The translations under genes were made by a program, and so were the position numbers. From assembly GCA_015179025.1 (NCBI GenBank), contig WHUX01000026.1, positions 372,001-436,000 of the forward strand: a stretch of 64,000 nucleotides of DNA, read 5' to 3'. Shown one piece after another: positions 36,636 through 48,571 of this stretch (the first letter of the stretch is position 1; every line of letters starts with the position of its first letter). Under the pieces are notes generated by a model, which was given only the letters and a program-made list of their open reading frames with translations, was not told where the DNA came from and ran no database searches. This stretch comes from Terfezia claveryi (lineage: Eukaryota; Ascomycota; Pezizomycetes; Pezizales; Pezizaceae).

Positions 36636-37035
36636 CAGGGGGTACAATCTCGGATTTAAGCGAAGTTGTAAGGAAAGCAAGTCAGTTCATCGATCTCAGA
36701 GAAATGTTCCCGATACTATAGTGAATAGCCGTGATCTCACAGGTTATGAGCCCGGTGCGCATGGAGCACAAGTTCAATTCCCTGAGAGAGCGCTGGGACA
36801 AAAGGAAGGGTATTATGGATATTTACAGTAATATGAACCCCAGCTGCAGTTTGTTGTGAAAGTTTATTAGCCCTGAGCTGTTTACTAGGAGCAGTAATTG
36901 TTGATTTGATCCCTGTGTGCGGAGACAGGGGGTACAATCTCGGACTTAAGGGTGAAACGAAGCTGTAAGGAAAGCAAGTCAGTTCATCTATCTCAGAGAA
37001 ATGTTCCCGATACCATAGTGAATAGCCGTGATCCC
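36636..37035 (+). repeat. Direct repeat of ~105 bp, two copies 180 bp apart
   Basis: GACAGGGGGTACAATCTCGG starts copy 1 at about 36636 and copy 2 at about 36923. Both run through GAAAGCAAGTCAGTTCATC, CTCAGAGAAATGTTCCCGAT and ATAGTGAATAGCCGTGATC. Copy 2 has a 7-bp insertion (GGGTGAA region). They may be terminal repeats of a small retroelement or a segmental duplication. Confidence 0.65.
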
Positions 37036-37066
37036 ACAGAAACTACTCGGCCAAGGGGGCACTCTA

Positions 37067-37357
37067 TTGTATTAAGCTAAACAAGCTAGCTTGACATGGT
37101 ATAAAGACTACTAAGATAGACCTAGCTAAGTTATCAAAAGGGTAGGTAATGTATAACTAACTTGTTAGATAGTACAACGGTCAGCTACTTATTTACTAAG
37201 GCTTACTCTTTATACTTATATACTAAGTACTTAATCTCTCTTATAACCTGACTGTGAGAAATACCACCGGGGATACTTTTGGGGTAGCGCGACAAAGTCT
37301 GGAAGTCGCGCTTCACATTTAATAAACTAGCATATATCTACAATACAATCCCAACAT
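37067..37357 (+). repeat. Possible solo LTR fragment
   Basis: Starts TGTATTAAGC and ends AATCCCAACA, with a TATAAAG near the start and an AATAAA signal about 35 bp before the end, the order of an LTR promoter and polyadenylation site. No target duplication was found, so this is tentative. Confidence 0.3.
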
Positions 37358-37634
37358 TTCACCTTACTTGGTCGTGTTTTAGGCTCGAAATTGGCATCAA
37401 TAACTGAGTCCGCATCAATCCCCTTGAGGTCAGAGTTGATTTAGTAGGTGTCAAAATATATATACTCAAGGTTGTGGCGGACTGGAGACTCAAAGGGCCA
37501 AAAGTCAAAATTCGACGCTACATCGGAGCCAACTAGACGACAAGGTACATGTAATGGTTATACACTAGTATGTGTTGCTACGCATAGTACGGTCCTATGC
37601 TGATTGGCACAATCCCCCTCTAATGCATATTCAG

Positions 37635-37710
37635 TACTCATATACGGTCCCGTTACGATGAACCAGGATGGATTCAAGGGGGCCAAGTTAATCTGGCCAG
37701 CTCAGGCAAT
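37635..37710 (-). repeat. SINE-like 3'-end fragment
   Basis: TCAGTACTCATATACGGTCCCGTTA, CGATGAACCAGGATGGATTCAAGG and GCCAAGTTAATCTGGCCAGC follow the minus-strand order of the family. The two hairpins are mostly collapsed. Confidence 0.6.
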
Positions 37711-38303
37711 TAAGTCTCTCGCAATGCAGAATAGGTCAATAACGTAACTGGTGGTTTTAGGAAATGTACTGCAACCCGTCTTAAGAAATGAACGCAAACT
37801 CGAAAACGGGCAAAATGCATAATGACTCGATGTAACCTCTTAGGAAATCTCCGTGAAAAATAACTCAAAGAATACCTCAATGGCGTCGTAGAACTCGCCA
37901 TCTTCCTCTTCCTGACTAGTCTGGAGGTCTAGCTCCTCCCATTCACCTTATGGGTAATGCCTAGTCACCTCGTTAACTGCATTACCAATGGTAGTATCGA
38001 CCCTCCCGGCCCCGACCATATGCAAATATAGAGGTTCGATTGTACTGAGGTTAAAAGAATAAAAGGAATTGTACAACGAGATAGGTAGAACTTCCACAAG
38101 GTCTTCGGCAACGAAAAAAAAGACGCATAACACAAGATGTAGAAAAAGCTATGTGCACAACCCCAACCACAGCACTTCCATTCCAAATCGTGCACCCTGG
38201 AACGATTATCTGCCTGCATGCCTGTCCCTACGTAGTTTCCTCGTAACAACTAATTCATGTTAGCATACGCAATAAAAGGTAGCGTGGTATGGTTAGGTAC
38301 ATT
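37711..38303. other. Intergenic
   Basis: No gene supported; likely 3' region of the TPR-CHAT gene. Confidence 0.4.
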
Positions 38304-41300
38304 TTAAGCTCCAAAGTGGATGAATGGTGCCCAATACATCGGTTGTGCAGGCTTCTCTTTCATCAATCCCATAATCGCAGTATGGTAAGATGCTGCCACA
38401 TCATCCGTCTGGCTGAGTGCAAAATAGAAATTCACTGCCATTTTCTTACAAGCCTCATCTTGTGATGGCCATAATGTCCCAATGACATTAACGAACCCAG
38501 CAACATGAAAGGAGCTCACAATGTGAGTTACTTCATCAACAAGTCTGGACCCAGTACTCTGAGCGGTACTGCAAGCGGATAGATAGGCTAGCCTCGCTAA
38601 CGGCAACTTCAGTGCTGCAATATCTTTGACGCGAAGCTCATCAACCTGTTCCGTGAGTTCCTTTGCACTGAGTGACAGCACCTTCTCCTTAGGAGCAGTG
38701 CGAATGAGCTGCGCTGATTCCTTACGCTTCTTCAGAAGCAAAAGATGGCTGTCCGCAGGATTGATTTTAGAGACCCCGTGGCAAGCAAAGTGGGCAATCC
38801 CATACTGTGGAAGTACCTGAAGGACACGTTCAGCTGTTGGCCTTTCAAGTATTTGCACTTGACTGAATTCTCGAAGGCTGTGTTTGATTCCGTCTGCCTC
38901 TTCTATAACACCTCTGAGAGAGCTTTGTTCGGGTGTTGTTGGCATGGTTACTATTAACATTGATGTATGCTGCCGACATTGCAATTGTCGAGACCGCGAA
39001 TATTGAAGAGCTCTAATATTAATGTTGTTAGCCTCACATGGTAACGCAGAGGATAGGGCTAGCTACCTGATAGTAGATGTGTATGATGGACGGCAATACT
39101 GAAGGGTTGTGCAATGAACACGACCCTGTTTAAACATTGCAGCTGCATGAATCGGTGCCTTTGCCATTAGGCCTACTCCAATCCACCAAATGCGAGGCAA
39201 CTGATGAGGTTTAGTGTTTGCGAGAAAACCTAACTGCTTTATTACCGGTTTTACAGCAGCCTGCCACAGCCACGCCAGCAATGCTCTCTGAACTTCATTG
39301 TCAAGGGTAGTTGACGTTGCGCCACAATGCTTTTCTAGTGAAGCATAGCAGAGCTCTGGCAAACGAATGCTTGTCAATGCGGTTGGCGTGATAAGAATGG
39401 CATCGCTCCGGAGCTTTGTCACATTCAGTACTACAATTGGCCCCTCTTTTGCTGCTGACATTAGATCCTCCTCGGAGTCCGCGAGCAGGAAATTCTCAAA
39501 TCCTGGCTTCTCACGAATTTGAAGGAGAACATTATCCAGATCTTCTGCTACCTGATTTCTTCTATGAATTGCAGATTGCTGGGCACGTAGGCGTTGCTCC
39601 ATAGATAGTTCTGACGAATCTAGAGAAGGCAATGGTGAGTCCAGTTCCTGACGTAATGAATCAAAGTGTTCAGCCAACACTGGATGGTGCCCCAGAAGGT
39701 CTGAGATATCACAACGGTAGTCCAGAAGCTGGCCATTTGTAATACTGCGACCTAGCTCCAGCAACCGTAATGCCTCTAAAGGGGATTCTCCCGTCTCTAG
39801 GTATATAGAAGTAGCAAGGGATGCGAGACCCGTGATCTGGGCTAGTATATGTTGTTGATCTTCACGTTGCAGGGCTCTTGAAGAAACTAGGGGTATAAGA
39901 TGAATAGCATTGCGTAGGAGCAAGCAAGCCTTGGTCAAATCCTTTACCAAAGGTTTGAATGCGAGAAGTTTTGCCGCACTATTAGCGGCCGCTATGCGAA
40001 TCAATATCTGGGCAGAGGTAATGTCCCAGGATGTAAGATATGTGGTAACAGCACCGTGTAAGTCCTGTTGATTTCCTGTTCGATCATATCGGGTACTCAA
40101 ATAGGCCCCAAGGTTGTTTAACATTGCTGCTCGGCCTGGGTGATCCTCTGGTGTTGCCTCCACTGCTCCTTCCCCTCTGGCAATGGCCGCCTCCAAGTCC
40201 TGCAGATTTCCGGTCCACTCATATCGCCTACTCAAATGGGCCCCAAGATTATTTAACCACCCTGCTCGGTCTGGGTGATCCTCTGGTATTGCCTCCACTG
40301 CTCCTTCCCCTCTGGCAATGGCCGCCTCCAAGTCCTGCAGATTTCCGGTCCGCTCATATCGCCTCCTCAAATGGTACCCAAGATTGTTTAACCGCCCTGC
40401 TCGGTCTGGGTGATCCTCTGGTGTTGCCTCTACGGCTCCTTCCGCCCTAGCAATGGCCGCCTCCAAGTCCAGCAGGTTGCCAGTCCGCTCATATCGCCTA
40501 CTCAAATAGGCTCCAAGATTGCTCAACTGCCCTGCTCGGTCTGGGTGATCCTCTGGTATTGCCTCCACTGCTCCTTCCCCTCTAGCAATGGCCGCCTCCA
40601 AGTCCTGCAGATTTCCGGTCCGCTTATATCGGCTACTCAAACGGGCTCCAAGGTTGTTTAACAATACTGCTCGGTCTAGGTGATCCTCTGGTGTTGCCTC
40701 CACTGCTCCTTCCGCCCTAGCAATAGCCGCGTCCAAGTCCTGTGGACTCCCGGTCCGCTCATATCGGCTACTCAAATGGTTCCCAAGATTGCTCAATCGC
40801 CCTGCTCGGTCTGGGTGATCTTCTGGTGTTGCCTCCACTGCTCCTTCCGCTCTGGCAATGGCCGCCTCCAAGTCCAGCAGGTTTCCGGTCCGCTTATATC
40901 GACAACTCAAATAGGCTCCAAGGTTGTTTAACAATACTGCTTGGACTGGGTGATCCTCTGGTGTTGCCTCCAAAGCTCCTTCCGCCCTAGCAATGGCCGC
41001 ATCCAAGTCCAGCAGATTTCCGGTCCGCTCATATCGCCTACACAAATGGTGCCCAAGATTGTTTAATATTGCTGCTCGGTCTGGGTGATCCTCTGGCATT
41101 GCCTCCGCTGCTCCTTCCGCCCTAGCAATGGCTGCCTCCAAGTCCTGCAGATTTCCGGTCCGCTCATATCGGCTACTCAAACGGTTCCCAAGATTGCTCA
41201 ACCACCGTGCTTGGTCTGGGTGCTCCTTTGGTGTTACCTCCAAAGCTCCTTCTGCTCTAGCAATGGCCACATCCAAGTCCTGCAGATTTCCGGTCCGCTC

Positions 41301-43850
41301 ATATCGGCTACTCAAATGGTTCCCAAGATTGCTCAATCGCCCTGCTTGGTCTGGGTGATCCTCTGGTGTTGCCTCCACTGCTCCTTCCGCCCTAGCAATA
41401 GCCGCGTCCAAGTCCTGTGGACTCCCGGTCCGCTCATATCGGCTACTCAAATGGTTCCCAAGATTGCTCAATCGCCCTGCTCGGTCTGGGTGATCTTCTG
41501 GTGTTGCCTCCACTGCTCCTTCCGCCCCAGCAATGGCCGCATCCAAGTCCTGCAGATTTCCGATCCGCTCATATCGGCTACTCAAACTGTTCCCAAGGTT
41601 GTCTAATATTGCTGCTCGGTCTGGGTGATCCTCTGGTATTGCCTCCACTGCTCCTTTCACTCTGGCAATGGCTGCATCCAAGTCCTGCAGATTTCCGGTC
41701 CGCTTATATCGGCTACTCAAACAGGCTCCAAGGTTGTTTAACAATACTGCTCGGTTTTGGTGATCCTCTGGTGTTGCCTCCACTGCTCCTTCCGCCCTAG
41801 CAATAGCCGCGTCCAAGTCCTGTGGACTCCCGGTCCGCTCATATCGGCTACTCAAATGGTTCCCAAGATTGCTCAATCGCCCTGCTCGGTCTGGGTGATC
41901 TTCTGGTGTTGCCTCCACTGCTCCTTCCGCTCTGGCAATGGCCGCCTCCAAGTCCAGCAGGTTTCCGGTCCGCTCATATCGGCTACTCAAATGGTTCCCA
42001 AGATTGCTCAATCGCCCTGCTCGGTCTGGGTGATCTTCTGGTGTTGCCTCCACTGCTCCTTCCGCTCTGGCAATGGCCGCCTCCAAGTCCAGCAGGTTTC
42101 CGGTCCGCTTATATCGACTACTCAAATGGGCTCCAAGGTTGTTTAACAATACTGCTTGGACTGGGTGATCCTCTGGTGTTGCCTCCAAAGCTCCTTCCGC
42201 CCTAGCAATGGCCGCATCCAAGTCCTGCAGATTTCCGATCCGCTCATATCGGCTACTCAAACTGTTCCCAAGGTTGTCTAATATTGCTGCTCGGTCTGGG
42301 TGATCCTCTGGTATTGCCTCCACTGCTCCTTTCACTCTGGCAATGGCTGCATCCAAGTCCTGCAGATTTCCGGTCCGCTTATATCGGCTACTCAAACGGG
42401 CTCCAAGGTTGTTTAACAATACTGCTCGGTCTAGGTGATCCTCTGGTGTTGCCTCCACTGCTCCTTCCGCCCTAGCAATGGCCGCGTCCAAGTCCTGTGG
42501 ACTCCCGGTCCGCTCATATCGGCTACTCAAATGGTTTCCAAGATTGCTCAATCGCCCTGCTCGGTCTGGGTGATCTTCTGGTGTTGCCTCCACTGCTCCT
42601 TCCGCTCTGGCAATGGCCGCCTCCAAGTCCAGCAGGTTTCCGGTCCGCTCATATCGGCTACTCAAATGGTTCCCAAGATTGCTCAATCGCCCTGCTCGGT
42701 CTGGGTGATCCTCTGGTGTTGCCTCCACTGCTCCTTCCGCTCTGGCAATGGCCGCCTCCAAGTCCAGCAGGTTTCCGGTCCGCTTATATCGACTACTCAA
42801 ATGGGCTCCAAGGTTGTTTAACAATACTGCTTGGACTGGGTGATCCTCTGGTGTTGCCTCCACTGCTCCTTCCGCCCTAGCAATGGCCGCATCCAAGTCC
42901 AGCAGATTTCCGGTCCGCTCATATCGCCTACACAAATGGTGCCCAAGATTGTTTAATATTGCTGCTCGGTCTGGGTGATCCTCTGGCATTGCCTCCACTG
43001 CTCCTTCCGCCCTAGCAATGGCCGCCTCCAAGTCCTGCAGATTTCCGGTCCGCTCATATCGGCTACTCAAACGGTTCCCAAGATTGCTCAACCACCGTGC
43101 TTGGTCTGGGTGCTCCTTTGGTGTTGCCTCCAAAGCTCCTTCTGCTCTAGCAATGGCCACATCCAAGTCCTGCAGATTTCCGGTCCGCTCATATCGGCTA
43201 CTCAAATGGTTCCCAAGATTGCTCAATCGCCCTGCTCGGTCTGGGTGCTCCTCTGGTGTTGCCTCCACTGCTCCTTCCGCCCCAGCAATGGCCGCATCCA
43301 AGTCCTGCAGATTTCCGGTCCGCTCATATCGGCTACTCAAATGGCCCCCAAGGTTGTTTAACATTGCTGCTCGGTCTGGGTGATCCTCTGGTATTGCCTC
43401 CATTGCTCCTTCCACCCTAGCAATGGCCGCATCCAAGTCCTGCAGATTTCCGGTCCGCTTATATCGACTACTCAAACGATTCCCAAAATTGTTTAACATT
43501 GCTGCTCGGTCTGGGTGATCCTCGGGTATTGCCTCCACTGCTCCTCCCGCCCTAGCAATGGCCGCATCCAAGTCCTGCAGATTTCCGGTCCGCTCATATC
43601 GCCTACTCAAATGGTCCCCAAGGTTGTTTAACAGTGCTGCTCGGTCTGTGTGACCATTCTGTGACGCCTCCACTGCTGCCTCTGACATTGCAATGGCTGC
43701 ATCCAAATGCTTCAAACTACTGGTATGTTCATACAACACACGTAAGCTAGATCCAAGACTACCCAGCCTTATTGCTCGGTCAGGGTGGTCCTCTGCTGTG
43801 GCTTCCACCCCTGCCACCAATCGGGCTATGACAGCCCCCGGGCCAAGCAT
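38304..43850 (-). CDS. Giant TPR-CHAT protein (tetratricopeptide array + CHAT caspase-like protease)
   Basis: Exon 1 complement(39067-43850) and exon 2 complement(38304-39012) are joined by a 54-bp intron (GTAGCT...TTAG) restoring SYTSTIRALQYSRS; about 1,830 residues. The ATG at 43850 starts MLGPGAVIARL; the frame stays open 13 codons upstream, so an earlier exon is possible. Residues ~15-1270 hold about 28 TPR units of 45 residues (consensus DAAIARAEGAVEATPEDHPD, then RAGRLSNLGNHLSSRYERTG). A helical linker follows, then the CHAT domain with both catalytic residues: His in IAHFACHGV and Cys in LAYLSACSTAQ; VIGTLW and YWAPFIHFG close it. CHAT is a caspase-like cysteine protease; related proteins in bacteria and fungi are activated by partner sensing, and some cleave gasdermins. 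No gasdermin-like gene is visible here, so the substrate is unknown. Confidence 0.93.
40050..43800 (-). repeat. Tandem array of ~28 near-identical 135-bp units coding TPRs
   Basis: The unit is 135 bp with almost no length variation, so frame is always kept. Many neighbours differ by only a few bases. Larger blocks repeat: the unit series ending HPVQAVLLNN, GRLSNLGNH, GRLSNLGNH (GSPQD), AVLLNNLGA and AILDNLGNS occurs twice in a row, and the series with TPKEHPDQARWL, AILNNLGHHLCR and HPVQAVLL occurs twice further apart. First and last units are the most diverged, as expected if expansion works from inside by unequal exchange or slippage. Confidence 0.93.
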
Positions 43851-44315
43851 TGTATTCTTCCCAAAATAAGCCTCAATCCCAAATATCACGATTAGGGAGG
43901 ATGCATACCTACTGATAAATTAAATGAACCGGTTTCCCTCTATCGCAACCAGTAAACTTGACTATTCGCGGTCCTTTTGGGCGTTTGGTCCGTATGGCCG
44001 AGTTTCGCTTTCTCTAAATCCACTCAGTTATTAGATATAAAAATCTTTCACCCAACCTAAGGCGATTCAGCGACTGACGGAGTATAACTTCTAAAACTTC
44101 TAAACAAAAGTTCTGCCTGCGTTGTACGATGGGGCTTGGTTTGTTTGCAATGGTGATTGAGGAATTTTCAGTGCTATTGCGTGGTAATTATGCACCGATG
44201 TCAGGATCACAGGCCCCACCTTATATCTCCTGAAATGCCGATCGCACAAAACACATCACTACCGCACCTCTCTCCATCTAACGAATGAAATGGCAAATCC
44301 AATTTTTCAAGGCTA
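43851..44315. promoter_or_regulatory. Upstream region of the TPR-CHAT gene
   Basis: About 460 bp between the start codon and the fold-back element. No clear TATA element or known site. A GTATGC at 43906 (minus strand) could be the donor of an untranslated or short coding first exon. Confidence 0.3.
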
Positions 44316-46344
44316 CAGTTTTTGGCCTAGCAATGATCCATGGCGGTGCTATGATCCATGTCAACTACCCTTGCCATGACACTAGTCTGGTTTGCACTCA
44401 TGACACATTTCCCTAGATACTACGCTGGCTAGACTTCCTCTACCGACCGGATAAATTGTTTCCTGACACTCTTGAATATGCTCTACAATATGCGCATTGT
44501 GAAGCCATCATATGCACCAATCCACCTCAAAAAGGATATAATTGCCCCCCTTCTCAGTATGACTTCTCCACCCATAGATATTAAGAACTAACAAGCCTAC
44601 ATAGTGCCAGCACCTTAACTTACCATATATATTTATGTTAGGATACAAAATATATGTATAAGGCTATATAGAAATTCGCTATTGTTCAGCACCTATCATG
44701 CATAATTCAGCCATTTCGAGCTTTTGGACCATATCGGCTGGTTTTTCAGTATTTTGATTCTTCTCGGCCTTCTATATCTTCTGCACCCTCTTTAGCTATC
44801 CACCTTGCACAACTCTCACTATACCCTGTGCACCCTCACCTTCTACCCTATATCCTACACATCAGGCTTGATTAGGCTGCTCAATGATCTTTCTGCCCTA
44901 TGTTTTACCTCATGTACATATATATGTAAAGGATTTTTTAACAAGGTCAATGCCTATCTACATCGGCAGCTCCGGTATGTGCTGAAGGGGAAGCGTTGGA
45001 AGTCCACAGCCTATACCTCCAGATCCACTCTCCGTCTATTGCAGGCTAGAGGCCTCTATCTATTGCAGTCTGGAGGTCTCTGTCTACAGTATAATCTCGA
45101 TATAAGAATATTTGATATAAGAATATACCTGATATAAGAATATCCCCCCCTGCCCCCATACAAAATAAGAATATATTTGATAGAAGAATATACTTATTTG
45201 TTCGTGGTTGAATAAGATATATCCCGCACAACCAACAATGCTACACCGTAAGCACACAACGCCGCCAAACACAAACATTTGATATAAGAATATTACCCTC
45301 CCGCCGGACGATATTCTTATATCGACAGTATACTGTATTACAGCAATCGCATCTGCCTTATCCAGCAGTTCGTGTGATATCTTAATCACGGCTCCTGACC
45401 ATACCTAGCTGACCTAGCCAGATGGTGTAACATCTATCAACGTATATGGATTTTCATCCGTATAGGCTCCTGGAAGGCCTTCTAGGCTGCCATGTACACG
45501 CCCATATAGTCTGGCTCATTACTTATATATAGCTGCTTTAGGTCGCTTTAAATGGCTACAATATGTCACTCTAAATGGCTATAATATGTCACTCTAAACG
45601 GCTACAATGTGTGGTTTTTGCCGCAGGGTATAGAGCTCAATACATCATTTGCATACTCTATCTCATATCTCTAGCTATATCGATATCTACGGACTGTTCT
45701 AGGTGAAGTGCACCTTTGTTGACGTCATATCTGCTACTGCCGTTGTCTTATTGTGCGACGCATACTATTCTTGCAGCCAGGTGGCTCAGTTGTCTGATCA
45801 ATAGTGAATGGACCCAAGTTATCAGGTCTATGGGATAACAGGATGCACAGGGTATGGTGAGTGTAGGAGTTGTATAGAGTGATGGGTGAAGAGGGTGCAG
45901 AAGATATAAAAGGCCGAGGAGAATCAAGATGCTGAAAAACCAGCCGACATGGTCAAAAAGCTCTAAATGGTTGATTATGAATGATAGGTACTGAACAATA
46001 GCGCATTTCTATATAGCCCTATGCCTATGTATTGTATCCTAACATAAATATATATGTAAGTTAAAGTGCTGGCACTATGTAGGCTTGTTAGTTCTTGATA
46101 TCTATGGGTGGAGAGGTCATACTGAGAAGGGGGGGGCAATTCTATCCTTTTCGAGGTGGATTGGTGCATATGATGGCTTCACATGAGTTATTCAACTAGC
46201 TAGTATGTGCATATTGTATTCAAGAGTGTCAGGAAACAATTTATCCGGTTTGTAGAGGAAACTTAAGTCTAGCCAGCGTAGTATGTATCTAGGGATATTC
46301 ATGGCAGGGGTAGTTGACATGGATCATAGCTAGGCCAAAAACTG
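44316..46344. mobile_element. Long-TIR fold-back DNA transposon, TA target duplication
   Basis: Ends are CAGTTTTTGGCCTAGC (44316) and its reverse complement (46344), each bordered by TA (44314-44315, 46345-46346). The arms match over about 480 bp with some indels, for example CCCTTCTCAGTATGAC at ~44549 against GTCATACTGAGAAGGG at ~46117, and GTGTCAGGAAACAATT against AATTGTTTCCTGACAC. Between lie ~1 kb without a transposase frame. CAG ends and a TA duplication point to the Tc1/mariner-pogo superfamily as mobilising source; this is inference. The smaller element at 45087-45335 is nested inside. Confidence 0.85.
45087..45335. mobile_element. pogo-like MITE nested in the larger element
   Basis: CAGTATAATCTCGATATAAG begins at 45087, and its reverse complement with three changes ends at 45335. 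TA borders both ends (45085-45086, 45336-45337). The span is 249 bp. A GATATAAGAATAT motif recurs about six times inside, so the element seems built from repeats of its own terminal motif. No coding capacity. CAGT ends with a TA duplication are typical of pogo/Tigger-type elements. Confidence 0.8.
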
Positions 46345-46797
46345 TACCCCAACAAGGCGCAGTACAAGCATATAGCCCAATATCGCCCTCGTTCGACCTG
46401 AGGCCAAAAAAAGACAACAACTAGGGGTGCGCAATAGCTTGCGCCGCAGTATTGTTTTGAATTTCTCTCGGATCTTGTTACTCAGCCTCGATATACACCC
46501 TGAATATTTTTTTGTTTTTGAGTAAGAGTCTTCCAATTCAGCCCACCGAGTGGCGAAAACTGACAACGCACGCCAAATCGCGATACTGCCACACATATCG
46601 GAGGGCTATGTATGTGACTGTGAAAGGCGGTCTGCCTCAATTCAAAGAAACAAAGGCTATCCTCATGAATGATACAAGGTAATTGAGGCCGCGTAGGCCT
46701 GATATGGCAACGATCCCTAGGAATATTAGAGAACCAAAAGCAAAGGAAGAAGCCAAAACGAAAAAAAAAATATCATGCCAGGAATTGAACCCCCCTT
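46345..46797. other. Intergenic
   Basis: An 88-codon minus frame at 46330-46596 overlaps the transposon end and has no domain. Nothing else seen. Confidence 0.4.
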
Positions 46798-46880
46798 TTT
46801 TTTTTTTTTTGAACTCAGTACTCGTGTGCCAACCTTAGGGGTCGCACCCGGAAGCCCAGGTGGATTCAAGGCTAACTATA
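46797..46880 (-). repeat. SINE-like 3'-end fragment with T tract
   Basis: C(T)n at 46793-46811 followed by GAACTCAGTACTCGTGTGCC, then CACCCGGAAGCCCAGGTGG and ATTCAAGG: the tail end of a minus-strand copy. Hairpin 1 keeps pairing with one G-T pair. Confidence 0.65.
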
Positions 46881-47510
46881 TCCAAAATAACCATAAGAAC
46901 CATGAGTGGCAGTTCATGTGCTAGTTGACGGAAGATATAGAAGACTTCAGTTGGATCCTGTGGGTTAATGACATGGATCTTCCTACTTTTATATTGCCCA
47001 AAACCTCGAGAGCTAACATCATAGCCTCAATATGTCGGTATCCCTAGCCTATTTAATTCAGGTGGTATTTGCGCTGGGGACATGTCATTTTGAGCTGAAA
47101 ACTTATAGGTTCCTTGCGTCCACAACGCTTGCAAATTCTTATATCTCATATTGCCCGAATCTTTGTCCCAATTCCAAAGCTTAGTTAATCCAAAATATAC
47201 TATATTTTGTATGGAGTCCTTACTGTCATTTTCAAAATTCTCTTGCTCCTACACGGTTTGCATGTCTTCATGCGTGAGCCATCCTAAGTTAATGTCCAGA
47301 GAGCTGGGTCGTATTTACATTACCAACGGGCGGAGCAAATTGGATCCATGAATAGATGTCGGATATGGTAGGGTTGAAGTTTTGATTGCTAAATAGCGAG
47401 AAGAGTTGTAAAGTAATCAAGCAAAGCTGCGCATCAACAGGTAGGTAGGTCACGTGCATCAGGTCACGCGATCTGCAAAATCTTGGTAGCGCCAAGCAAT
47501 CGGAGTCGAA
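46881..47510. other. Intergenic
   Basis: No gene supported. Confidence 0.4.
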
Positions 47511-47936
47511 ACAACCTTTCTTATGGCCAATATGGGCTTGATTAGGAGCTTAGGATGCCTTTTGAGAATTCCGTAAGTGCGGTCTCTAGTGTTATGGGTG
47601 TACTCACTTCTTCGATCCCTTACTTTCCCATCAAAACCCTTCTTGATACTTCCCTATTTTTTGGTTGGCTCAGCTCAAGCTTCCAAAAGCAATTAAATTC
47701 AGGTAGCTATACCATGCTAAAGTTTTTTTTTTTTATAAAGTATATCCCTGACCATGCTTAACTATGCTTATAGATCATCTTAGTCACTCGACAGGAGGGG
47801 CTTTTGGCGAGTTTTTTTGGGGGAGGAAGGGGTCAAAGTAGGGTTACCTGACCAGTCCTTGCAAACAAATGCTGTGAAATCTATGGAAGGTACCTTAAGC
47901 TCCTAATCAAGCCCATATTGGCCATAAGAAAGGTTG
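47511..47936. repeat. Inverted repeat with 43-bp arms
   Basis: CAACCTTTCTTATGGCCAAT at 47511 (through TATGGGCTTGATTAGGAGCTTA) is the reverse complement of 47894-47936, with essentially no mismatch over 41 bp. The enclosed ~340 bp include T tracts and no coding frame. No clear target duplication. The sharp identity suggests a recent MITE or a fold-back remnant. Confidence 0.7.
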
Positions 47937-48571
47937 AATTGCATGGACTGAAATTACGGAAGCTGGGAGGACTCCCATATAGGTTCGCCAAAGAGCTGAG
48001 GGCGATAGAGACTGTTGGGGCTGCTAAGGCCTCCGAAAACATGCAAAGGTATACTTAAAGGGCCTCAAGGACATTATTGTATGAAAATAGCAAAGTTGAA
48101 GCTCTTACAATACAGCAAATACCATTCCGAGGAAGCTGCTTAAGCATGTACTATTATTTTTGACTCTTTGAAATACATCTAACAAATCCATGAAAGTGGC
48201 CTAGGCTCTATGCTTATGACAGTTATATAAGAGCCCCATAGGAAGTCTATCCATAATGTGAACAGCCATATATGGTGGAGAGTGGTCATGGGCTGGGGGC
48301 TCTACCGTTGCAGGCGCTGCTGAGGTTGTGAGTGCTATAGCGAGTTCAGGGCCACACTGAGAGAGCTGTCAACCTGATAATCGAATTCAGCGACCGCAAT
48401 TACCCTATAGGCATTGCCATTTTATAATACAGAACCATATTGTGAAGACTTCGTTCTCTGTAATGGATGGACCCATAACTGCTCGTGGTTGCTATTGATC
48501 TTTACTATAGCCGATCCTTACTTAGTAAGTGATAGTAGCGGGAGGCACAGGAAATCTATATTTATTTTAGC

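Noticed and set aside
36755..36800. AGTTCAATTCC as a tRNA B box between the two direct repeats
   Set aside because: Flanking stems do not pair and no A box sits at a proper distance.
40124..43383. Many long plus-strand open frames opposite the TPR array
   Set aside because: They repeat with the 135-bp period and are the antisense shadow of the TPR coding units; the minus strand has the real domains.
40050..43800. Regular DNA repeats resembling a CRISPR array
   Set aside because: Unit and period are both 135 bp with no variable spacers, and the units encode TPRs.
46770..46800. Minus-strand GGTTCAATTCCTGG followed by a T run, like a tRNA 3' end
   Set aside because: The T stem does not pair and the 5' half is replaced by SINE-like sequence; at most a relic.
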